From positions 1 to 7,324 of the forward strand of contig USNZ01000059.1 of the NCBI GenBank assembly GCA_900556255.1: DNA of 7,324 nucleotides, written 5' to 3'. Each line of letters starts with the position of its first letter. The first letter of the stretch is position 1. Of this stretch, positions 1-5,955 are shown piece after piece. A program made the translations under genes and the position numbers. The stretch is from an uncultured Oscillospiraceae bacterium. GTDB lineage: Bacteria > Bacillota > Clostridia > Oscillospirales > Ruminococcaceae. The notes beneath the pieces were generated by a model. It was not told the DNA's origin. It did not search any database and saw only the letters and a program-made list of their open reading frames with translations.

Positions 1-122
1 AGGTACAGGCCGGGCAGGTGATCGCCTACGTCGGCCACACCGGCCGCGCCACGGGGAACCACTTGCATTTTGAGGTGAGGGAAAACGGAGAGAGAGTGGA
101 TGCGATGTCGTATTATCAATAA
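1..122 (+). CDS. M23 family metallopeptidase, C-terminal end (partial)
   Basis: This is the last 39 codons of a gene that enters from the left edge, read from base 3 and ending at TAA 120-122. The visible residues VIAYVGHTGRATGNHLHFEV are the classic end of the LytM/M23 zinc endopeptidase domain. The HLH motif supplies one of the zinc/catalytic histidines, and the preceding glycine-rich VGxTGxxTG turn is conserved in the family. M23 enzymes cut peptide bridges in peptidoglycan outside the membrane and act in wall remodelling or cell separation. The chain ends 16 residues after HLHFE, as usual when M23 is the last domain. The N-terminal part, including any signal peptide, LysM or coiled-coil region, is outside the window, so a subfamily cannot be named. 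Family assignment is firm; whether it is catalytically active is not visible. Confidence 0.88.
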   Translation, partial: VQAGQVIAYVGHTGRATGNHLHFEVRENGERVDAMSYYQ

Positions 123-126
123 AACA

Positions 127-176
127 GTGCCATGCCAAATATCTGAAATTCATTTCAGATAATACTGACATGGCAC
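127..176. repeat. 50-bp nested palindrome downstream of the M23 gene
   Basis: Outer 8-bp arms GTGCCATG (127-134) and CATGGCAC (169-176) enclose a nearly seamless inner palindrome at 140-161 (ATCTGAAAT, two bases, ATTTCAGAT, with one more T-A pair outside). The inner stem is AT-rich and no T-tract follows on either strand, so it is not a standard intrinsic terminator. It begins 5 bases after the M23 stop codon. It could be an extragenic repeat, a small mobile-element scar, an mRNA 3'-end stabiliser or a protein-binding site. The symmetry is directly visible; function is unknown. Confidence 0.6.
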
Positions 177-247
177 CATTCAACTGATTTGGATAATTTG
201 CATTCAAATAACAATCCATTGTTTCAAGCAGAATCTTTCGTTCAAGG

Positions 248-289
248 CAAAGCAGGCGCACGCCTCTCGGCTGCGCCTGCTTTGTTCTT
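248..289. terminator. Rho-independent terminator between convergent units
   Basis: A perfect 13-bp GC-rich stem pairs 248-260 with 272-284 around an 11-base loop, and is followed on the + strand by TTCTTGTT. It lies about 125 bases after the M23 stop and should end that transcript. Because the stem is symmetric, and the possible minus-strand peptide gene ends at 317, it can also stop transcription arriving from the right. The T-rich tail is much better on the + strand, so + strand use is the safer reading. Confidence 0.85.
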
Positions 290-316
290 GTTGATGCATA
301 AACATAGCTTGTGCTG

Positions 317-382
317 TCAATTGATGATCTGTTTTCTTCTAACTTTTTTCGCTGAAATTGTACCTACAAAATAGCCTTTCAA
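317..382 (-). CDS. Possible small peptide (21 aa), TTG start
   Basis: A 21-codon frame starts at TTG 382-380 and ends at TGA 319-317. It encodes a basic peptide beginning MKGYFVGTIS and ending with a Lys/Arg-rich stretch KKVRRKQIIN. No known family is recognised. The case for it is the ribosome binding site: AAGGAGGTG at 388-396, fully complementary to the usual 16S tail and correctly spaced. The strong terminator stem follows about 32 bases downstream. It lies 140 bases after the end of the binding-protein gene on the same strand, with no convincing terminator between, so it may be the last cistron of the transporter operon or a separate small transcript. It could also be the surviving 5' end of a gene truncated by deletion. 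Its short length and lack of homology keep confidence moderate. Confidence 0.4.
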   Translation of the reverse strand: MKGYFVGTISAKKVRRKQIIN

Positions 383-387
383 ATAAT

Positions 388-396
388 CACCTCCTT
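388..396 (-). promoter_or_regulatory. Full Shine-Dalgarno for the 21-aa frame
   Basis: On the minus strand this reads AAGGAGGTG, a nine-base match to the anti-Shine-Dalgarno sequence, five bases before the TTG at 382. It is the strongest ribosome binding site in the window and the main reason to consider the small downstream frame real. Confidence 0.6.
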
Positions 397-522
397 ATAG
401 AAAGCCGACATTCGGAAACTTTTCAATAAACTTCGGTATAAAATTGATGAAAACGATGCAGCAAATTTTACCAAAGTTTTTTCATCACAGCGCTTTTGGC
501 GCAATGAAGCATATGAAATTGG
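397..522. other. AT-rich gap after the binding-protein gene
   Basis: No gene is supported here. There is an imperfect hairpin at 481-508 (TTCAT/ATGAA outer arms, GCGC/GCGC inner arms). It has no T-tract downstream on either strand, so it is a poor terminator. A weak possible minus-strand promoter, TTGCTG at 459-464 and TATACC at 435-440 with an 18-base spacer, could serve the small peptide frame at 317-382, but the match is marginal. Confidence 0.35.
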
Positions 523-2790
523 TTACTCTACCCGTTCCCGATTCCAGTTGGTCACGGCAGTTTGGATGGCCTCGTCCAGCGGGGCGGTGCCTGTGACAGC
601 CTCTTGGATCGGTGCCAGAACGCAGGCTTTCCAGTTGTTTGGCTCACTGTAACGGCTGGTCGGCTGAAGGCAGACAGCGCGGTACTGCGCATAGTGGCGC
701 TCCTGCGGCTGGACGCTGTGCCGTGCGGCGAAGATTGCTTCATACCGCTGGCGGTCGGCCACGCGGTTGACAAGCGCGTAATCTTTGCTGTAAATATCGT
801 TCACAAAGCCGTCCTCGCCAAGCGTGGCTTCCAGCAACGCCCAGGCCGCCTCCTTGTTGCCGGATCGTTCGGAGATCCCCCAACTGACGGCGTAGTTTTG
901 GCGCCTGCTTGCATTTTCGCCCAACGGGATGGGAACTAGGCGCAGGGTACACTGGCTGGCCTGCTCCGCCGCCGTCAGGTTTTCCAGCAAATTTTCATAG
1001 TTGGCGGCGGAACCCATGGTGAAAAGGACATTCTCAAAAAAGCCGTCGCTCCAAAAGCGGCCGTCCGTACCGGCACGCATCAGGGTGTCGCCGTCCCACA
1101 GCGCTTGAAGCGCCGCAAGCTGCGGCTCCAGTGCGGCAGCCGCAGCCGCATCGGAAAAGCTGTCCAGATTGGCCAGGAGAAAGTCCTCCAAAATCGAATC
1201 CGGGTCCCGCGCCGAGCCCGTGCAGAACAGCGAAGGACTTGCCTCCCCCGCTGCCTGCCAGACGGTGGCTAAGTCCAGCAGGTCCTTCCAGGTCAGGGCA
1301 TCGGTGTCCCATGTCAGGCCAAGCGACTGGCCCAACGTCTCGTTGTAGATCAAATATTGCGGCGATACCCCCAGCGGAACGCCGCACAGCCGCCCCGCGC
1401 TGTTGGTCAGCGGCTGCAACAGTTCCTCGTCCAGCTCGTCACGGTAGGGGCATTGTTCCAGATAGGGCGTCAAATCGGCCATGGCGTCGCTCTCCAGCAC
1501 GGCGCTCACCTCCAGGCCGGAACCGTTCAGCAGCACAATATCGCCCACGTCACCGCTCATCAGCCGTAGCGACAGCTGTTCGGCGTACTGCTCCCAGTGG
1601 GCGCTATAATCGCTCACGGTGTCGTAGGCGGTGTCCCAGACGATCTCCACCTCCGGGTGTCGGCTTTGGTACAGCCGCACGCAGGACAGCAACCCCTGCG
1701 CCGGGTAGGGCGCAGTGATGGTCAGTGTCACCGCAGCGTTGCTTGCGGTTCGGGGCAAAAAGACGCGGGTGATGCGGCGGCTTTCTATCGGCTGCTGGTC
1801 ATAGTCCGTTGTGATTTGGCAGAACAGCACCCGTTTGTCCGCCCCGACGGCAAAGGAGGCGCTCGCCATCCCCTCCGCCGTGTAATCCAGCCCATTTTCC
1901 GCCGCCGTAAAAAACGCCGTTGTCGGTTCTCCTGTTTCCGCGTCATGCAGCCGAACCGTTCCCCCGCGGCTGGCACAGCTGAACAGCCCAACCTGCGGGC
2001 TGTACCACACCTGCTGATATGCAGACCCGCTGGGAAGCTCCTGCTGCCAAAGGCTTTTGGTCTGCATGGGGTCGGCGGCGCAGAGGGTGCCATCCGTTTT
2101 GACGCAATACAGTGTACCATCCGCCCCAAAGCAAAACGACTGTACGCCGGTTTTTCTGGTACTTTGTCCCGTGGCGCGGTCGTACATCACCAAAATCCGC
2201 TCTGTGCCGATCCTGCCCAGCACAGCGGCATAGTCCCCGCACACCGCAAAGGCATCCGGGCTGGCGTAGTCAAAGGGGCAGACACCCAACCGTGCCGGTT
2301 CGCCCTGGCCGGAGCCTTGCAGGGCAAATTCCTGCGTCGTTTCGTCATAGCCGAGGAGCCAGAGCGTCCCGTCCGGGGCAAGGGCAGCGCTGGCACAGCG
2401 AAGCGTGCCCAAGTTGGGAAAATCCTGCGCCGGGAAGGCCAGAACCGTGCTCCCGGTCAAGGCAGACACCGCAGCAAACAGGGCATCATCCCCGCCGTAA
2501 TTCAGTTGAACCAGATCATCGCCATAGGGAAAGATTTCCTGCTGCCAGGCATGGTCATCGGGAAGCTCTTCGGTCACTTCCGACTGTGCGTCGTACAGCA
2601 CCGGCGCAGCAAAGTTAGGCAGGGCGGCAGCTTCCGCCGTTTGTGCGGAGGCGGAAACCGGTTCTGCTTCTTGGCGGCGGTTCGCCCGCCCGCTGTGCAG
2701 AAAAAGCCAAACACACCCGGCACAAGCCAGAACAAATGCGGCCAGCAAAGCCAGCAGGCGAATTCGGTTATGGAAAGGAGAAGATTTCAT
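523..2790 (-). CDS. Extracellular solute-binding protein with N-terminal beta-propeller-like domain
   Basis: A 755-residue protein that should capture the substrate of the ABC importer outside the membrane. Start ATG 2790 is chosen because AGAGGT lies 8 bases upstream; an in-frame ATG 13 codons earlier (2829) has no such site. Residues 9-32 form a hydrophobic anchor containing VLACAGC, a possible but imperfect lipobox; uncleaved membrane anchoring is equally possible. Residues about 60-345 are rich in short beta-strand units with DGTL turns (140-143, 224-227, 233-236) and WYSP/HDAETG segments, resembling a PQQ/WD-type beta-propeller. Residues about 350-755 match family 1 binding proteins: LRLMSGDVGDIVLL, then LCGVPLGVSPQYLIYNETLG and TWKDLLDLA. 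Typical sugar-binding proteins have about 400-450 residues, so the first half is an added domain. It is last of the four operon genes, 60 bases after the previous stop. Binding-protein identity is strong, the propeller is inferred from pattern, and the substrate is unknown. Confidence 0.87.
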   Translation of the reverse strand: MKSSPFHNRIRLLALLAAFVLACAGCVWLFLHSGRANRRQEAEPVSASAQTAEAAALPNFAAPVLYDAQSEVTEELPDDHAWQQEIFPYGDDLVQLNYGGDDALFAAVSALTGSTVLAFPAQDFPNLGTLRCASAALAPDGTLWLLGYDETTQEFALQGSGQGEPARLGVCPFDYASPDAFAVCGDYAAVLGRIGTERILVMYDRATGQSTRKTGVQSFCFGADGTLYCVKTDGTLCAADPMQTKSLWQQELPSGSAYQQVWYSPQVGLFSCASRGGTVRLHDAETGEPTTAFFTAAENGLDYTAEGMASASFAVGADKRVLFCQITTDYDQQPIESRRITRVFLPRTASNAAVTLTITAPYPAQGLLSCVRLYQSRHPEVEIVWDTAYDTVSDYSAHWEQYAEQLSLRLMSGDVGDIVLLNGSGLEVSAVLESDAMADLTPYLEQCPYRDELDEELLQPLTNSAGRLCGVPLGVSPQYLIYNETLGQSLGLTWDTDALTWKDLLDLATVWQAAGEASPSLFCTGSARDPDSILEDFLLANLDSFSDAAAAAALEPQLAALQALWDGDTLMRAGTDGRFWSDGFFENVLFTMGSAANYENLLENLTAAEQASQCTLRLVPIPLGENASRRQNYAVSWGISERSGNKEAAWALLEATLGEDGFVNDIYSKDYALVNRVADRQRYEAIFAARHSVQPQERHYAQYRAVCLQPTSRYSEPNNWKACVLAPIQEAVTGTAPLDEAIQTAVTNWNRERVE

Positions 2791-2850
2791 GTTGGCCGAC
2801 CTCTTTTCGCTCTCGCTTTCAAAATGCACAGCGCAAACCCGTTTCCAAAA

Positions 2851-3648
2851 TCACTTTTTTTGATGCGTATTCATGCAGCGCCCCCAACCAAGCCATGCAA
2901 GAAACGCCAGCCCGGACGCTGTCCCCAGGCGAAGGCTTTGCACAATGGTCTGGCGCAAAGCGGCGGCGTAAGCGGAACAATGCCCTGCAGGGAACGTCCT
3001 TTCCAGCCACGCGGCGTAATGGGCGCGGTCAAACAGGCTGCCTGCAGGAATCAGCCCTGCCGGCAAAACGATTTCGACCTGCCACAGCCAACGTGCCAAC
3101 AAAGCGACCGCCAATAGGCAGGGGAGTGCCGCAATGCCCCAGGCCAGCAGTGCGGCCGCATGGTCGGGCAGCCATTCCTGCCAATAGGAATGCCGCAAGG
3201 CCGCCCCGGCACACCGCAGTTCCCTGCGCACCCCGCACGCCAGCCACCAGAGCAGTGCGGCAATGGCGGCAAGTGCCATCCCCATCCGCCGCAATGTGAC
3301 GAGCTGACGCAAAAGCTCTTTGCCCCAACTGTAATCCAGGACCCGCACGTCAGTGATCCCCGCATGGGTCAGGGCGGCGTCGGCCTGCTGGGCCGTAAAC
3401 AAGGTGACTTCGGCCAGTACCAGACGGTCGTTTTCCAGCGTAGCTACAAAGGCTTCCCCGTCTGCACCGGCCTGTTCCAGCGCCGCACGCGCAGGAACGA
3501 GATAGGACGCTCCGCCGTCTGCCAGAATTTCGACCCGATCAGCGGGCAGTGATGCGGCCAATTCCGTTTGTTTCCATGCCAAACCGATCGCCAGGGCCAG
3601 CAGCACGGCCGGAAGCAAAATTTTCCGCGCCATATGGAATGGTTTCAT
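2851..3648 (-). CDS. Four-helix membrane protein with adaptor-like extracytoplasmic segment
   Basis: A 265-residue protein of unrecognised family. Start ATG 3648 is supported by GGGAGGGG five bases upstream and by an ATGA overlap with the preceding stop, indicating translational coupling. Predicted order: helix at 9-25; extracytoplasmic stretch 30-118; helices at 121-139, 164-187 and about 239-255; basic C-terminus. Two helices flanking an outside domain resemble the first half of FtsX/MacB-type permeases, but no family motif confirms this. Within the outside domain, residues 49-83 (YLVPARAALEQAGADGEAFV and onward) resemble the 'VPxxAL...yV...' segment of HlyD/MacA-type adaptors and echo the neighbouring 135-aa protein. 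Lying between permease and binding protein, it is probably an accessory part of the importer complex. The gene and membrane topology are well supported; the function is not known. Confidence 0.78.
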   Translation of the reverse strand: MKPFHMARKILLPAVLLALAIGLAWKQTELAASLPADRVEILADGGASYLVPARAALEQAGADGEAFVATLENDRLVLAEVTLFTAQQADAALTHAGITDVRVLDYSWGKELLRQLVTLRRMGMALAAIAALLWWLACGVRRELRCAGAALRHSYWQEWLPDHAAALLAWGIAALPCLLAVALLARWLWQVEIVLPAGLIPAGSLFDRAHYAAWLERTFPAGHCSAYAAALRQTIVQSLRLGTASGLAFLAWLGWGRCMNTHQKK

Positions 3649-4052
3649 GCTGTCCCCTCCCACAGCCGCACGGGGCCGCCGTCTGCGTTCAGCGCCCGCG
3701 TGGCGTACTGCACCACCGGGGCATCGCCGGACAGGCCGCTGACTGCCGTCCAGCTTTCGTTTTGCTCCAGCACCGTCACGCGCACGCGCCGGGCCGTGGT
3801 TTCATATCGCCAGGAGGTGCTTTCCTCTGCGATGTAAACAAAGGTTTCTCCGTTCTCCTGCCGCAGCGTTTCTGTAGGCAGCACCGTCGAATATTCCGCG
3901 CCGTTGATCTGCCCCGCTTTGGGCCATACCGTCGCCACGGTCGGGGTGCGCAGGGCATCAATTTTTTGGTTCAGCAGGGTCAATACCAGCATCGCCGCAA
4001 AAAAGCCAAGCGCCAGGCGGCCAATCGTGTTTCGCTTCACATTTTGCGTCAC
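3645..4052 (-). CDS. Membrane-anchored protein resembling the C-terminal domain of HlyD/MacA-type adaptors
   Basis: A 135-residue protein. Start GTG 4052-4050 overlaps the permease stop (GTGA) and has AGGGGGT nine bases upstream; longer in-frame reading upstream lies inside the permease gene and is a shadow. Residues 12-27 form one membrane helix, leaving about 105 residues outside. The outside part has the order seen at the end of periplasmic adaptor (membrane fusion) proteins: TVLPTETLRQENGETFVYIAEE (54-75), a strand region RRVRVTVLEQ, then SGLSGDAPVVQYATRALNA (105-123) and GPVRL. Family members contain 'VPxxAL...g..yVyv', 'V.VG...' and 'sGL..GD.Vv..g...l.dG..V' in this sequence. The rest of an adaptor (coiled-coil hairpin and lipoyl halves) is absent; full-length adaptors have about 350-450 residues. 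No MacB or RND pump is present, so a role in assembling the importer or binding the wall is an inference. Confidence 0.75.
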   Translation of the reverse strand: MTQNVKRNTIGRLALGFFAAMLVLTLLNQKIDALRTPTVATVWPKAGQINGAEYSTVLPTETLRQENGETFVYIAEESTSWRYETTARRVRVTVLEQNESWTAVSGLSGDAPVVQYATRALNADGGPVRLWEGTA

Positions 4053-5671
4053 AGGCTTTTTACCCCCTGTGTCAGATACTTCCGGCACAGGCCATAGGCC
4101 AAAACCGGCGGCACCGCGTAAATCGCCCCTGCCGCATACGCCGAGCTGCCAAAGGTCTGGCTGTTCAGCTCCAGCGCCAGCGGGTACAGCGCGCCGTTTT
4201 TCAAAAACAGCAGCGGCTGGTCGATCAGGGACCAGCACGCAAGGAATTGCAGCAACAGCAGGGAGAAAACAGCCGGGCGGCACAGCGGCAGCACAATGCG
4301 GAAAAACAGCGTTCCATGTCCTGCACCGTCCAGCCGGGCCGCCTGCAGGAGTTCCCGGTCAATGGACGCCATGAACTGTGTCATCATGAATACGCCGAAC
4401 GTCTGAAAAGCGTTCGGCCAGATAACAGCCCACGGGGTATCCAGCAGACCAAGGGCGTTCAGCGTCAAATATTGCGATACGACCGTTGCCTGGAATGGCA
4501 TCAGCATCAGCAGAACATAGAATCCCAGCAAAAAATTCCGTCCGGGGAAGGAAAACTGGCTGAATCCATACCCCGCCAAAACGCTGACGGGCAGGGAAAC
4601 CGCAAGGGTGGATGCCGTGTAGGCAGCACTGTTCCAGAACCAGACGTAGAACGGCCGCTGGTACAAAAGAATGTCCTCATACTGTGTCAAGCTGACGGTT
4701 CCGCCAACGCAAAGAGAATTTGCCAGCAGAAAGATCACCGGCAGTAGGCAGCACGCCGCCAAAAGGTTCAGCCCCAGCTTTTGCAGGCGAAACCGCACGC
4801 CTTTTTTCCACATTATTGCCGCCGCCCTTTCCCGTTTTCCGTTTTTTCCACAGTGTTTGCCGAACCAAACCGTGCCAGTAATCAAAAGCACCGTTGCCAG
4901 CGCAGCGGCACTGAGAAGCTGATGGTTTAACTGGTAGAAATTGCCGTTCATGAAATGCTGCAGCATATACAGCCGTGCGGGCGGGTTGCTGCCGTACAGC
5001 GCATACACATCCCGGAACATCAAAAAGTAATTGCTGATGCCCAACAGCATTCCGATCAGCAGCGTCGGTGTGAGCAGAGGCAGCAAAACGCGGCGCACAT
5101 ACCCCCATTCGCTGGTGCTGTCCAGTTGGTAGGCATCCTGATAATCCTGCGGGACGGCGCGGATGACGGCGGCCAAAATCAGGCTGACACAGCCGGTATT
5201 TTTGATGAGGTACAGCGCCACCAGAAGCGGAAAAGCCGCCGCACCGTTCAAAAAATCGACCGGTTCCCGCCCGGCCAGACCCAACAGACGATTCACAGCC
5301 CCATTCTGCCCCCAAAGGCTTTGCCAGCCCAGGGCAAAGCTGTTGACGGGGATCACCATGGGCAGCAGCAGCGCCAGCTCCTGCGGCGCAAAGCGCCCCT
5401 TGGCACACACAAGCGCCGCAAACAACGCCAACGCCAAAAGCAGGCAAAGCCCAACGGTGAGAAAGAGCACCGTGTTGCCAAGCGCCTGCCGGAACACGGC
5501 AGTGCCCCACAGCTCCCGGAAATTTTGCAGCCCCGCAAAGTGCGGGTGCGCCACCCCCTGTGTAAACGTAAAAAACACGCTGACCGCAAACGGCACCGCA
5601 TAGAACACCCCCACCCCGAACAGGCTGGGCAGGAGAAAGGGAAGGGCTGGAACGATGGTTTTTTGTTTCAT
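4049..5671 (-). CDS. Fused MalF-MalG-type sugar ABC transporter permease
   Basis: A 540-residue protein (from ATG 5671) holding both permease subunits of a carbohydrate-uptake ABC importer in one chain. Residues 1-275 are MalF-like: the start PALPFLLPSLFGVGVFYAVP and several helices, with the cytoplasmic EAA loop at 177-199 (YQDAYQLDSTSEWGYVRRVLL). Residues 287-540 are MalG-like: start MWKKGVRFRLQKLGLNLLAA, the MLMPFQATVV segment and a well-kept EAA loop at 438-462 (ELLQAARLDGAGHGTLFFRI). Known single subunits have about 280-300 residues each; no stop codon or frame change separates the halves. The first EAA loop has lost the usual EAA..DGA residues while the second keeps them. ATG 5671 matches usual MalF starts but lacks a clear ribosome binding site; an in-frame GTG at 5782 would add 37 residues and also lacks one. 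Permease identity is firm; the start is uncertain. No ATPase gene is in the window. Confidence 0.92.
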   Translation of the reverse strand: MKQKTIVPALPFLLPSLFGVGVFYAVPFAVSVFFTFTQGVAHPHFAGLQNFRELWGTAVFRQALGNTVLFLTVGLCLLLALALFAALVCAKGRFAPQELALLLPMVIPVNSFALGWQSLWGQNGAVNRLLGLAGREPVDFLNGAAAFPLLVALYLIKNTGCVSLILAAVIRAVPQDYQDAYQLDSTSEWGYVRRVLLPLLTPTLLIGMLLGISNYFLMFRDVYALYGSNPPARLYMLQHFMNGNFYQLNHQLLSAAALATVLLITGTVWFGKHCGKNGKRERAAAIMWKKGVRFRLQKLGLNLLAACCLLPVIFLLANSLCVGGTVSLTQYEDILLYQRPFYVWFWNSAAYTASTLAVSLPVSVLAGYGFSQFSFPGRNFLLGFYVLLMLMPFQATVVSQYLTLNALGLLDTPWAVIWPNAFQTFGVFMMTQFMASIDRELLQAARLDGAGHGTLFFRIVLPLCRPAVFSLLLLQFLACWSLIDQPLLFLKNGALYPLALELNSQTFGSSAYAAGAIYAVPPVLAYGLCRKYLTQGVKSL

Positions 5672-5782
5672 ATGGTTGGGAATCTTTTTGAGATTTTCCG
5701 TAACTGCTATGCGGACGGCCAGCGCAAGCGCCGACATCAGGGGCAAGAAACGCTTCTTGGTTTTCTTAAAATTCTCTTTCAC
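5672..5782 (-). other. In-frame signal-peptide-like extension ahead of the permease
   Basis: The permease frame stays open upstream to GTG 5782. The 37 extra codons read MKENFKKTKKRFLPLMSALA and continue with LAVRIAV and a polar stretch. A basic head followed by a short hydrophobic core looks like the signal peptide of a secreted or lipid-anchored binding protein, which a permease does not need. Neither GTG 5782 nor the internal ATG at codon 16 has a Shine-Dalgarno match. It may be true N-terminal coding, 5' leader, or the remnant of a binding-protein gene fused by deletion. Confidence 0.35.
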
Positions 5783-5788
5783 TATAAT
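5781..5788. promoter_or_regulatory. Symmetric TATAAT/TATAGT box, possible promoter
   Basis: The sequence ACTATAAT carries an exact TATAAT -10 hexamer on the + strand (5783-5788) and TATAGT on the minus strand (5786-5781). Neither direction has a good -35 at the right distance (TACATT 18 bases away on the minus strand, TTTTCT 16 bases away on the + strand). Minus-strand use would make a leader for the transporter operon; + strand use would transcribe the structured element at 5821-5922. Confidence 0.3.
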
Positions 5789-5820
5789 GGTTCGTCATAT
5801 CCGAAATGTATCGGGTCGGC

Positions 5821-5922
5821 GGCAGGGCGAATGGGTTCCGCATCTGTGCGCCGATGCGGGAACCTTTGGTGGGGTGTCTTGGAGGTTGGCTAAGGCGTTT
5901 CTGAATAAATCCCCGCCCTGCC
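5821..5922. other. Structured element closed by 9-bp inverted repeats
   Basis: GGCAGGGCG at 5821-5829 is perfectly complementary to CGCCCTGCC at 5914-5922, and inside lies a second hairpin (5834-5843 with 5854-5864, ten pairs with one bulged G). On the minus strand it would form a branched fold upstream of the permease start; on the + strand it could be a separate RNA. No T-tract follows on either side, so it is not a terminator. No match to a riboswitch class was recognised; terminal repeats of a small non-autonomous mobile element are another possibility. Confidence 0.45.
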
Positions 5923-5955
5923 CAAAACGATAGCTTTGAATTGTGCGGCGTTGCC

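Noticed and set aside
171..190. TGGCAC at 171-176 as a sigma-54 -24 element
   Set aside because: No GC-containing -12 element (TTGC-type) follows at the required distance, and the bases are an arm of the palindrome.
189..374. 61-codon + strand frame in the left gap
   Set aside because: It runs straight through the perfect terminator stem, has no ribosome binding site before its ATG and encodes no recognisable sequence.
481..508. Hairpin after the binding-protein gene as its terminator
   Set aside because: Arms are short and unevenly bulged, and on the minus strand it is followed by AAAAAAC, not a T-tract.
401..655. + strand frame reading EAYEIGYSTRSRF, reminiscent of an AraC-type helix-turn-helix
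   Set aside because: It has no start codon, the supporting residues around it do not fit AraC proteins, and its second half lies opposite the binding-protein gene; the likeness is probably chance.
1597..3117. Long + strand open frame (506 codons) opposite the binding-protein gene
   Set aside because: The opposite strand encodes recognisable binding-protein motifs and the frame runs through the 60-base gap and the next gene. Its translation is rich in Arg/Gly/Cys/His with no domain, typical of an antisense shadow in GC-rich sequence.
5834..5880. Hairpin followed by TTTGGTGGGG as a T-box or other known riboswitch
   Set aside because: The conserved T-box sequence (AGGGTGGNACCGCG) and the core sequences of the TPP, FMN, cobalamin and c-di-GMP classes are not present.
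4955..5893. 312-codon + strand frame opposite the permease
   Set aside because: Gln/Arg/His-rich shadow of the MalF-like half, which has clear transmembrane and EAA features on the other strand.
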